Origin: Moringa oleifera
Taxonomy: Eukaryota; Streptophyta; Magnoliopsida; Brassicales; Moringaceae
Length of the DNA stretch: 64,000 nucleotides
Reading direction: 5' to 3'
Assembly: GCA_021397835.1 (NCBI GenBank)
Contig: JAJFZO010000724.1
Location: forward strand, 62,001 to 126,000
Shown here: positions 37,801 through 48,862 of the stretch, one piece after another
Layout of the letters: every line of letters begins with the position of its first letter
Numbering within the stretch: position 1 is the first letter of the stretch
Translations under genes and position numbers: made by a program
Notes under the pieces: generated by a model
What the model was told of the DNA's origin: nothing
Database searches by the model: none
The model's input: only the letters and a program-made list of their open reading frames with translations

Positions 37801-40800
37801 CATTCACATGATCGTTTTGTTATTTCTGCATAAGATCTGATCATGAGAAATGGATATGATTGTACAGGATCTACTTTCATTTCGTGTTAATGCATTCAAA
37901 TAACTTTCATTCAGGTGGAAGAATTGAATGAATATTACCTTAAGTTGTTTTGGAACTGTAGGATTTTATGTTGTGATACATTCCATAAATCTGTGAAATA
38001 CTTGGTTCTTTAAACCCAGGAAGAGCTGGTTTTGATTGGAGTCCGTTCTAACTGCCATGCATGACTTGCCATAAGTTGAGACAGCTTCTCTTTTGCGCAA
38101 ACTTTCTTGCTTCTGCTATTGATTATTTGAGGTGCATTTTTTTTTTAAATTTTTTTAAGGAATGTTGGATATATGGAACTATGTTTTCACTTGAATTTCT
38201 TCATTATTCTCCCACTATATTTATTTAGTTATTTATTGGGGGTTGTAGAGGGATGTGGATGTTTGGAAGGTGGTGGGAGGGGTTTGTCTTGGGTTGCCCC
38301 AGGGTATCTTGTTGAATCAAACTGGGATGGATTTGATACTCGTTGAAATGTGTATTGGAGTAAGGTTGATTTGAATGTAACTGGGACAGCTCTCTTCTTT
38401 TCCTCTTTTTGTATTAGAGAAGACGTTTTCGTTAGAAGGATTAGTGGATGGGGTTCGATGATTGATATTTCATTTTGTTTCTGCTAAAAAAAAAAAGAAT
38501 AATTGATATTTCACTAACTTCTTTTAATTTATCAAGTAGTCAAAAAAAAAAAAAATGTTTCTTCATTGAACTAGATAAGGTGATTGAAGATTTAATTATC
38601 AGTTTACGCTGTAAGTCTTGGTCTCCTGTGCGTGTGAGTGAGAGGTGCAGTCCAGAAGAATTGTACCTAAGGGCATGCCTGTTAAGAATTTAAAAACTCC
38701 TTCAGTGAAGAAGATGGAAAATTGGAGGTCTTTCAAATTTTAGATGCCAGCCTCTGAAATTTTATCTTTTTTGTGATTCTCATGATCTTGATAACTCAGG
38801 TGCTTGAGTGCCCATCATCAGAGTATTTTTTGGAAGTTCATGCTACCTCTTCGTGATGCCTGCATATGTGATAAAATTTTTAGTTGACAAACTGCTAGTT
38901 TCTAGTTGTAGATGGCCTCATTAGTTTGAGCAAAGAGGATAAGTGTACATGTGCACGCCCGGATGGCAATTCATGAACATTAACTAACATGTGAAATCTT
39001 GTTTTGGATTTTAATATCTTAGTAAATCATCCGTGAGAATTGCAGTGAGGTTCTGCAGTCTGATCAAATGGCCTGAAAAAAAATTTACATACACACACAT
39101 ATATAATATCCTTATGTGTATGTATAATATATACAACTTTTTTGTTTCTGGACAATATTCCGATTGCTTCTCCATTCTAAAATTATTGAGTTGATGAGGC
39201 TGCAATTGTTGGCTGTATGATTTTGTTTTATATGTATGTGCCTGCACGTGTATGCTGGCGCATCTGTGCTACTTCTGATCTTCATTTTCTTTTCTTTGGC
39301 CTTTAGGATGAGGCACAGTCCTCTCAGTTGAATGCTAGTGTGGATTTGTACCGGTCAGGCTCTCAGGATCATGCTAGACAGCTGGCATCTGAAATCCCAT
39401 CTAAAAATTTTTCTACATCCGTCAGCGAAAGCAGGTTAAATTTTACTATTTATAGATTAGGATGAGATGGTTTCAGTTTTATGAGAATGGTTTTTCTGAA
39501 GTAGTTCTTAGAAAAGATGAAAGCAAAAGTTGCTTATTTCAACATTGAAAATATAGGATCCAGGAGACTGAACTTGGTGAGCATGGAGGAATTAGTGATG
39601 CTAAAGAATTTGTAGAGAAGCAAGCGGTAAGTTAAAGCTCCACAACTAGCTCATATCCCCATGGAATATTGGATGTTCCTTGTGGGTTAGTCTTCATTTT
39701 GCTTACTTCTTGTGATTGGTTTAGTTACTTCTTATGTCTTTTATTTTCATTTTTTCAATTGTTACCAATGCAGCCTGCTGAAGACTCTTTATTGTCAAAT
39801 GCTGGAGGTAAGTGGAATTTTTACCTCGAGGCAGTTATTTTATTATGTCCTTAAGTTTGTTAGTTGAATATAGCAATTAGTTGGATGTCTGTTAGAACCT
39901 TGCTTTTTTGTTGTTTTGTTCAATCCTTTACTGTGTCTTTGATGGGGAAAATTACATTGCATGCCTCAATGTGCCTCCATATGCATGACATACTTTTTCT
40001 TTTTGACTTGATGTATAATCATTTAAATAATTAACCAAGGTTGTTTTTATTTAGTATGCTGACTAAGGGGTGATGTGGAATTTAGATTCTCTGCCATCAT
40101 TGAATAGCAAGATGGATAGCTCTGAGAAAGGAGAACAATCTGCTAATGTCACAATGCATGATACATCCTGTGCTTCATCAAAGGGCAAAGAAATGCTAAG
40201 TTCTTCTAGTGAACTATTGGAGGTTCCTTTATCTGGCAAAGCTACTGGAGAAACACAATCTGTAAGCTCTCGAGGACGGCCTGGTAGTTCTACTTCTTCA
40301 AGTTCAGATTATGCAGGTGCTGCTTCAGCTTCTGGTGGTCCTGGTCTATCACCAAGCTCATCAGTGGGCTCCTTGTTGTCTGAAAAATCGACACTTAATC
40401 CACATGCGAAGGTGAACAATTTCTCAAACACAACTTGTGGTATTTAGGTCCCTGTCTTTTTCTTTTTTAATCTAATAAAATAAAAGGCTGGCTCTCTGAC
40501 CTTCTCAATAGGTCTTCTTACACTTGGCTATTGTGTTTTAAAAAATTATCAGGAATTCAAGCTGAATCCTAATGCAAAGAGTTTCATGCCTTCTCACTCA
40601 TCTGTCCGGCCGCCATCTCCTGTGTCTGATGGTTCCTTCTACTATCCCACTAACATGCCTGCCATGCCACATATGCACGGTGTGCCTGTTGGTTTTGGTG
40701 TAAGTATTGTTTCTATATCAGTTTTTCTTAGTCTGCATCTTCGAAGCATCAATCATGGTTCTTGATGGGCTTATCACTTAGTTATCTGAAATGTCCTGTC

Positions 40801-42225
40801 TAGTACTCTTTTCACAAATGCACTATTTCTACTGAAATATCCTTCTGGCTAATTATTTAGTGATATAAGCACTGAGTGCCTGCATGTTAAAAGTTTTGTG
40901 TGCTTCTGCCTCCTTAGAAGCCCATCCATGGAATTATTTATCATGGTGTAGATGCATAATTTTCTGTTTTTTTTAAAAAAATTAATTTTTGTGTGTGTGT
41001 GGCATCTAAAAGAAAGAAATTATAAATAAGCTGGTAGAGTTAGGACATAGAGTTCAGGGGACATGAGGGTTTTACTTCATGACAAAGCACCCACCCCTCC
41101 TCCCTACAACTAGCACCAACTGCAAAGTGTGACATAATGTTGCCTCCTGAAGTCCATCTGGTGTGATGATTTGTGCGTATTTCCATGTAGCTTCTTTCGA
41201 GGGTGATTTGTTGCCCTACAAGCAATCATATTGTAAGTGATAATCATCAATTAGATTGTCTCATGAAATACAAGAAAGGCATTCACAGGCAATTAGATTT
41301 TTTGCAACTTTAATTAGTTGGGTCAATGGTTACTCCTAATGTATTTAGATATATTGCAATTGGCTTGATTTGTTGTACAATTGTTCTTCTGATAGCACTT
41401 TGTTTCACTTTTCAATTGGTATTGCCAAAACCCTTGTGGTTTTTTGCAGATTGGACCCTCTTTTTCTGGGCACCATCCTGTTATATTTAATCCACCAGTT
41501 GCACCCGTGCAGTCATCACAAGCTTATTTTCATCCAAATGGACCTCAGGTGAATGACTATAACCTTCTTGTGTTGCACACTGCATAAAGGTTATTTTCAA
41601 ATGTATTATTATCTGTCAATGTACTGATCACTTGTTATTAATTGGATTGCAGTATGGGCAACAGATGCTGCTTGGCCAGCCTAGGCAAGTCTTCTACATG
41701 CCAAGCTACCAACCTGTAAGCAGTTTGAATCATGTTTTGAATATATGCTGGGTTTTTACTTCTTTCTTATTTCTAGAAAACAGTTATGATGTTTGCAGCA
41801 ACTTGAAAATGGTCGTATGTTTTTGTGTGGTTCTGACCTGTCCAAGCTTTTTTAAGAGAATTTCCTTATTTTTCTGAGCTGTCTATACTTGTTTCTATTC
41901 TTGACAAGGACCGCGCTCTTGGTGGCTTAGAAAGATCAAGTCCTGGCCATCGATTTCATAACAATATGATAGGTTGGGTTATTTTATGGAACAGGTCTAG
42001 TGTATTTTCTGAAGCTAGAACTGCTTGTCTTAGAATTACTGGGTGAACTATGCATCATATATGGCTTACATGGATTGGCTGCAGGGGCAAGGGCACACAG
42101 ACAGTCATACAGTGGTGGATCTTACTGTTTTCCCCTGTAGTTAATGATTGATATAGGAAATCTCAGGACCTGAAACCTTTTTTTTTTTGTTACAGGAAAT
42201 GCCATATAAAGGACGAGAATATTAG
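34876..42225 (+). CDS. CID4: Polyadenylate-binding protein-interacting protein 4-like (ataxin-2 homologue)
   Basis: Fifteen coding exons: 34876-35014, 35085-35246, 35391-35527, 35763-35953, 36795-36972, 37054-37293, 39307-39434, 39557-39626, 39774-39807, 40086-40411, 40553-40699, 41450-41548, 41653-41715 and 42196-42225 are 14 read directly here, plus the non-coding leader exon upstream; 647 residues in all. Domains: Lsm (about 63-145, LVYLTTCLIGHPVEVQV to FGIILKMARLKK), LsmAD (about 210-262, WDQFEANEVLFGVKSTFNEEL), and PAM2 at about 528-549, where two LNP(H/N)AK motifs overlap in tandem. PAM2 binds the MLLE domain of poly(A)-binding protein, so the protein should act in cytoplasmic mRNA stability and translation, as ataxin-2 does. 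The ATG at 34876 is used because the upstream in-frame TTG is not a plant start. The last exon has only 30 bases and encodes EMPYKGREY. Confidence 0.94.
37759..37784. repeat. G14-A-G11 tract in CID4 intron
   Basis: Two long G runs separated by one A on the sense strand of the 2.0 kb CID4 intron at 37294-39306. The pre-mRNA therefore carries a potential G-quadruplex sequence. Confidence 0.9.
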
Positions 42226-44621
42226 CCGAATAGTTGGCTAACCGCATTCTTGGCAGCCCTCTGCTCACAAAAGAATAAACTTTCTGACAGACAGCTTGGA
42301 TGAATATCTTGGTGAACAAATCCCAGTGTACTTCATGACCTCAGATCTTATTATGGCAAGGGCATTTAATCTGTCTGGGATATAATTATACAGCTCTTTA
42401 TGCTTAATTCAGATTTCTCAGCGCTTGTTGACTTGGTACTTTCTTACTGGTTTTAACTTCAGATTTGGAAAACTGAAAGTGAAATGATCTATAATTTTTT
42501 TTTTTTTTTGGGTTTGAAGCTGCTGTTGATTATATCTTCAGTGCCTAGCATCTTTCCAATTCATGAACCTTGTCGAGGATAAAGCAAAAAAAGGAACCAA
42601 CCATAACAACAGGCTATACTCATCAAGTCAATCAACTGTTGTATATAAGATAAGAACCTACCATTTTGTGCTTAATGTTTCAAATGATTAGACTAGCATT
42701 GCCAAATATCTTAAGATTTTAGAATTGCATAAATGCTAGTCTGATATTTTGTTGTTGTCAGCATTGCAGCAACTGTGTATGAGGCATGTATAAATAAAAT
42801 GAGAAAGAACAGCAGGTGTTTGAAATTTGTCTATCATTTGTTGATTAGATTAAGAAATGAGACGAATTTAGTGGCTTTCTATTTGTTCATTCCCCATTAT
42901 GCTGGAGAGATTAGAAGAGACTGCTAATATGAGCAGTTGGCCAAACCAGGACCACAAACCTACTGTTATTTATGATTAAATTCAGTTAATTTAATCCAGT
43001 ACTGTTTGTGGGTGAGTGCTATGCCCTTCATTGAAATAGTGGGTAATTAATTTAGTTTGGGAGAATTGAATCTGTAGTCCAAGGTCCAATTGTGAGTTGC
43101 AACCACCCACTTGTGAGATATGCAGCAAAGAGGAAGGTGGTCCTTAAGACTGAGCACTTTTTTTTTTTTTTTTTAAATTTCCCTATTTGATACTATAAGC
43201 TTTGTGAGCAAGTGATGCTTCTCATTATATAATCATCATCTTAAGATAAGTTAAGGCCATCCTCATCTGTCTTCAACCCGTTATCTTTTTCCATTTGGGT
43301 TTTTTTTAAACAACTAAAAACCCACCTTCATCTCACCCTTCTTTTAATCTTTCTTTTTCTTTTTCTCTCCCCTCCAAACCGCCCCCTCCCCACTTTATAG
43401 TTTGATATCTATTCTTTTCCAAGTTTCAAAACATAGGCAAAAGTAGAGTTTGATCAGATTTCTGCTTTAAGAGTCTCACGTATATAGTTTGCTTTGATGT
43501 TTAAGTTCTTTTGATTCGTCCCTAGTCATAATGTTCACATATTAGCATTATCTTAAGAGTGACATAATTAATGGGTTAATTTCATAGTTAAGGAGGCTTG
43601 GCACTGATGAGGTGGCAATATCGGCTGTAATTACTAATCTTATCTGACCATGCTATACATACTAACTACCAATTAAAATAGTATCCAACCTCACATTCGA
43701 GTCAATTACCATCCTACCCCTAATCTGAAGATATGAAAAAATCATCTTTTCTCTTTAAGAAAGCCAGTAAAAGGTGCTACCTTATCCTTTTTATCATCTT
43801 TCACTAAAATTTGTTGATTTCTCATGAACAATCATTTACCCATTTGTTGTGTCAGTTTTTTCTTATTATCATTGGATGAAATAAATCATATAAACTTTTC
43901 ACAGACCAAATTGGCTTATTCAACAATTATAAAATTAGGTGGGTTGACTAACAAACTGATTGAGTATCCTCCTATTTCTTCCCCATTTGTAGTAAAAGAA
44001 AACAATGTCACCTAACTAAACACCAAATTTTTTTGGGCCATTGTAGTAATGAAAACAAATGTCACCTACCAAGAGACAGTTTCACAGTACAAGAAAGAAG
44101 AAACCAAGTTGACCCTTGTTCATTATCTTTCCTAATAGATTCATTACTTGGTTGATCAATTTGGGCCCTTCTGTAGTTACCTCCATGAGAGCCAAAACAG
44201 TTGCTGCTGAGAATCTTTTCTTGTTTAAATGCATTGGTTGATAAGGAATGCATACATATAATATATAGCTTCTTCCTATTTAAGCCAACTCCTAAAAAGT
44301 CATTTGCTTGCTTGACTTGCCATGAAGATAACATTGGGTACCCCACATTTGATCAACTTTTGCCATATTACTGTTTGATTTTACCGATATAAATATCCTA
44401 TTATTTTAATTTATGATATATATTGTAGATATTATTTAATTTTCACAAAATTTATTTGTTTTTAAGTTTTTAATATTTATGAAATTCAATTTTTGAGATT
44501 GTACTGGTTAATAATCATCTCACCCAACACCACATTATATATCCATTGTTCATATTTTAGATATATATTTTAAATTCACCAAAAAACTTCATTGTAAATT
44601 TAATCTTCCATATTCTTATTT

Positions 44622-44673
44622 TTAATTAATTTTTTTGACTTATTTTTTTAATTAATTTTTTTGACTTATTTTT
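44622..44673. repeat. Perfect 26 bp tandem repeat, two copies
   Basis: The unit starts TTAATTAATTTTTTTGACTT and is repeated without change, in AT-rich spacer between CID4 and NF-YA. Confidence 0.85.
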
Positions 44674-45112
44674 TTTTAATCTTTACATCATAGTCGAAGA
44701 TTTTGATGATTTGAAAAAAGATTACTCTTCAGATAGCCACAAGTAATCATATAAGGGAAGTGCCATTCACGAATTTCCTGGGCGCGTGGGAGATGGTACA
44801 GGTGAAAGTTATAGGGCGGCTGAGGGTAATAAGGAAACGTCTTAATTTCTGACTATAAAATTTATTACGAATTTACCAGAACACGACAAAATTCACTACC
44901 ATACAAGAACCCCCTTCCCCTCCCTCTCCCTCCCAAAAAAAAAAAATAATAAATAAAATAAAAAGGATGCATAGACTAAACACAGAACAAATGCAAATTA
45001 ACTGACATTATTAAAATTTTCAGGATTAAAAAACAAACCCAACAGAAATAATTATAAGTAAACAATATGATGCAGCACTGATGCTAATGTCGTTGAGGTG
45101 AAAGAGAGAAAG

Positions 45113-45133
45113 GGAGAGAGAGAGAGAGAGAGA
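45113..45133. repeat. (GA)n tract in probable NF-YA leader
   Basis: GA dinucleotide run on the sense strand. Similar GA/CT tracts occur near the start of the other genes here and are known targets of BPC/GAGA-binding proteins in plants. Confidence 0.8.
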
Positions 45134-46166
45134 AAGAGAGTTTTGGGGAGGTGTACTGGTCTGAAGGGAGGCTCTTTGCACCAAAGCTGATACCCAAGCG
45201 ACAGAGTCACAGAGAGGGACAGAAAATAGTTGTATGGGGTATTCCGGGGAGACGTTTTGAGGAAGAAGACATGCACAAATCCAAGCTAGCAGCAATGCCC
45301 ACTTTCTGTTTCTCTTTACTTGGCAAATCCCAAAGGTCACCTTCTCTTTCTATTTATGTTTCTTGAATTTTTCTTGGGTTTTTCTTCTTTTGGCTTTTGT
45401 CTTTCACTTCTTTTTCTTTAGCTTTTCCTCCCCACCCCCTTTTCTATTTGCACTCTATTCCTTTCCCTTTGCTTTGAGGGCGATCGAGAGTCTCCTTTTG
45501 TTCATGTGGTGGTGAATAGTAGTGGGATTTGGAGCTTTAGATAGCGTGGTTGATACTGATATTGGAATGATGATGGGTATGGTATGTTGGATAAGAATTT
45601 TGCATTCTTATGGGTTGTCCTTTTGGCTTTTGCATTCTTGTTGAGATTTTAGCTCTGATGTTTTGCATGTTTTGAAAAGTTTCCCATTTTAGTTATTCAA
45701 ACTGAAATAACTTATCAACTTTCAGTACTCCTGATTTTTTCTTTTCCTTTATGCTTGTTATGTCCTTAAACATGTCCACGGGGATGATTAATGCTTTGTT
45801 CCCTTTGATATTTGATTGATTGAACCATAATTCTGTCTTTTGTTAAGGAGCAGGATATCTGGTATTCTTTTTTTATTTTCATTTTTGGGTTTTGCATGAG
45901 GAGGTTTGCATATTCCTTGGTCTATTTGTGCTCAAATTGGTTACTTTGTAACTGATACTGCATGTGACTTTTCCTAGTTGCGATTTCATTTCCTGTTTAG
46001 TTACTTCAGCTTTAATGTACCTGCTTTTTCTATCCTTGAAATTCTTTTCCTGATCTGCATGTTCATTAAGTGACATCAGGTTATGTCTGGGTAAACTTGG
46101 GTTGAAGAGGTTAATTCTTCTCTTAAAGAATCATCAATTTGTTTCTTTTGATATGGATGCTGCCAT

Positions 46167-46376
46167 CTAGGATCTGACAAAAGCAGGGCCAATCCAAGTT
46201 CTATGAAATGTTATTTGGCTAGTCTACAGGAATGCAGTTTGTTGATGTTCATAGTATACGCTTGGCATTGTCTAGGATCCGGGGAAAGCAGGGCCTAACC
46301 AAATTGTATGAAATGTTATTTGACCAGTTTACAGACATGCAGTTTATCAATGTTCATAATATAGACTAGACATTAT
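46167..46376. repeat. 105 bp tandem duplication upstream of NF-YA
   Basis: Copies at 46167-46271 and 46272-46376 both begin CTAGGATC and share AAGCAGGGCC, TATGAAATGTTATTTG and ATGCAGTTT blocks. They are about four-fifths identical by eye. They lie in the region expected to be NF-YA leader intron. Confidence 0.85.
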
Positions 46377-47020
46377 CAGTTCAACAAGAATAGATTGTTG
46401 GCAGTGGCTGCAGCCTTCTGAAATGGATTGTATGCGGCGTGTGCTGATCAATACCCCATCATGGAGCATTGTTGGCTCCAACACTCATGTAGCTTTTGTA
46501 ATTTTCTTAAAGGACAGGTGTCCCTACCATTTGATGGAACTAAGCCGTCCATGGGAGGTTCTTGGTGGAGCTTTATACCCACTAGTTGGTGTGGGGGTCT
46601 TTAAGTGGTTTCCTCTATTCAAATCATGTAGTAATTTAATAGAGAAAATGTTTTCTTTACATTATTGGTAAGGTGGCAGTTGGCAGCTGTCTGGGTAACT
46701 GTTCTGGATTCTACTCAAAGTGACATTTACATAGTTGTATGTCATGTTTACTTTTGATAATTGTGAATCAGTATCTCTGTTAAATCACGATTTCAATGTT
46801 CTTCTTCAAATGCTTAAGATCTTCGTAGTTTTTACATGTTTCACCTTTTTCTTTTCTGTGGTTTTTTTATTGGAAGCTATGCATGCTGACATTTGTGTTG
46901 GATGATTCATTGTTTCTAGCAGGCAAGCTAAGTAGAAGTGAAGGTTTTCCTCTTTCACACTTTAGAGAACTATTGAACTTCTCGTCTTGGTTTTGACACT
47001 TCAAATAGTAGTTTAAGACA

Positions 47021-48764
47021 ATGCAACAACTGCATAAGAAAGACTCTGGTATAAGTTCTTCCCATTCAACATCCCCCTACGTGGTTGCTTGCACATCATG
47101 GGGAAACTCAACTGACTCCCATGTCCAAGGATCCTCGATGACTGAAAATTTAAGCTTGAAGAAGGGAGCCTTAATACCGTTTCAAGGGATAAAGCAACTG
47201 AGTTTTCAGTTTCAGGACCAGGACTCATCATCAACTCAGTCTACTGGTCAATCTTACCCTGAAGTTGCTAGTATGGGAGATAGCAACCCTCATGGACAAA
47301 GCATTGGTTCAGCACCATCAGGTCATTATATCACCTCCCTGTGTTTCTCATATTGGTCTACTTAATGGTGGTGGGAGGTGGAGGGATGCAGATTTCACTA
47401 ATTGATGCTGTTTTTTCTCATCTGTTGAGAAGCATCTACAAACATTATATGTATATGGTATGATGGGTTTATGATACTTTCTGTCTTGCTACTGATCAGC
47501 TCTCATTGTGCCTGTTCAGGATATGATGAAACTCACAGGAAGTCTGCTGGCGGTCATGCTAAATTAGCCTCATCCATGGGATCTCAGGATTTTGTCCTCT
47601 CTCCCTCCCTAGTTAGTCCATCAACCATTACTTACTAGTATTACAGTTGCTGGATTCGGGCCTGAATGTGAATCTTATATGCTTTCTGGCTCCTTTTGTA
47701 GGCTCGCCTTCCTCTCCATTATGCTGAACCATATTATGGTGGTTTATTGGCTACTACTTATGTTCCACAAGCTGTGGTAAGTACATTTTTGGTTTATAAT
47801 ATTGCTCTACTTTGTGTTTTTTTTTTTTTTGAACATGGAGCTAAAATAATTGATAGAAACATTGGCTACACAGGCCTGTTGCTTCTTCATCCTTCTTCGA
47901 GTTCATTTGGGGTATTTTTATGTCGAATGCAATTGCTTTTTGAAGTCTTTGACTTAATGCACAAATGCAAAGTGACTGAAACTAAACAAGGCCGTTCTTG
48001 TCAACAATTTATCATGAGAAACAAAATGCCACGAGATCATTTTTGCGCCTTTTCATATAACTCAATTTGAACAAGTATGTTTTTTATATAGTTCTCTGTT
48101 CATGGGATAAATTTCACTGAAATGTCAACAGATCCATCACCCACAGATGATGGGTATACTTCCTGCTCGAGTACCTCTGCCTCTGGACCTTGCGGAGGAT
48201 GGACCAATCTATGTCAACGCAAAACAGTACCACGCAATTCTCAGGCGGAGGCAGCATCGTGCCAAGCTCGAGGCTCAAAATAAAGTCATCAAAGTTCGTA
48301 AAGTATGTGCCCTTTCTTGTCTTCCCTCACATTATATCTTCATTACAGCAGAGAACATTTGGAATTTTTGTTATCCATGTCTGATAATGTACTATAAATG
48401 TTCGCAGCCGTACCTTCACGAGTCTCGCCATCTTCATGCTTTAAAGAGAGCAAGGGGATCTGGCGGTCGTTTCCTCAACTCGAAGAAGGTCCAAAAATCC
48501 AACCCTCCTCCAACAAGCCGTGGCCTTGATGTCACAGCTTCTGGTCAGCACAGTGTAGCTGGAAATATGTCGGTATCTGAAGTTCATCAGCCTGAGAATG
48601 GCAGAGGTGGTGGTTCCACCACCTGCTGCTCTGTCATCACTTCCAATGGCCACGACATCTTCCAGCAACCGGAATTCAGGTTCTCCGGCTATCCTTCTCA
48701 TGTTGGTGGAAACATTCTCGCTCTATCAGGCGAGGCACGTGTGCACCATCTGTCTGTCCTGTGA
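47021..48764 (+). CDS. NF-YA3: Nuclear transcription factor Y subunit A, NF-YA3/8 type
   Basis: Five coding exons: 47021-47321, 47520-47611, 47702-47776, 48132-48302 and 48408-48764, giving 331 residues. An in-frame TAG lies just upstream of the ATG at 47021. The N-terminal part has the clade blocks LHKKDSG, SLSLKKG and FQDQDSSSTQSTGQSY, then HYAEPYYGGLLA. The CBF/NF-YA core follows: helix A1 at about 183-203 (YVNAKQYHAILRRRQHRAKLE), which binds NF-YB/NF-YC, and A2 at about 214-235 (PYLHESRHLHALKRARGSGGRF), which reads CCAAT boxes. All core residues are present. The tail ends HHLSVL. A miR169 site lies 78 bases past the stop, so control by miR169 under drought or nitrogen stress is expected from family knowledge. 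The donor of exon 1 (TCAG|GTCATT) is weak but gives the only conserved frame. Confidence 0.95.
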
Positions 48765-48841
48765 GAGGTGAGTGCAGCAGTGCTCATTTCAGCGGTCTGT
48801 ATTTCTGAGTTCAACTGCAGAATGGGGCTGCTACTGTTCCA

Positions 48842-48862
48842 TTGGGAAGTCATCCTTGGCTC
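48842..48862 (+). promoter_or_regulatory. miR169 target site in NF-YA 3' UTR
   Basis: The stretch GGAAGTCATCCTTGGCT pairs with miR169. Compared with the remembered miR169 sequence, pairing is perfect over miRNA positions 2-16, with a mismatch at position 17, G:U pairs at 20-21 and a mismatch at position 1. It includes the cleavage site at positions 10-11. Plant NF-YA genes are the known miR169 targets and the site is normally in the 3' UTR. Confidence 0.9.

Larger units (their letters stand above)
42226..47020. other. CID4 3' region, spacer and NF-YA leader
   Basis: CID4 3' UTR probably runs to about 42800, where an AATAAA lies at 42793-42798. From 42850 to about 45000 no gene is seen; it contains a perfect 26 bp tandem repeat at 44622-44673. 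A GA-rich tract at 45113-45133 probably lies in the first NF-YA leader exon. The interval up to 47020 most likely holds one or more leader introns and carries a 105 bp tandem duplication at 46167-46376. Confidence 0.5.

Noticed and set aside
38460..38515. A run with repeated ATTGATATTTCA flanks, like a retro-insert with target duplication
   Set aside because: The insert would be only about 40 bases and has no recognisable element sequence.
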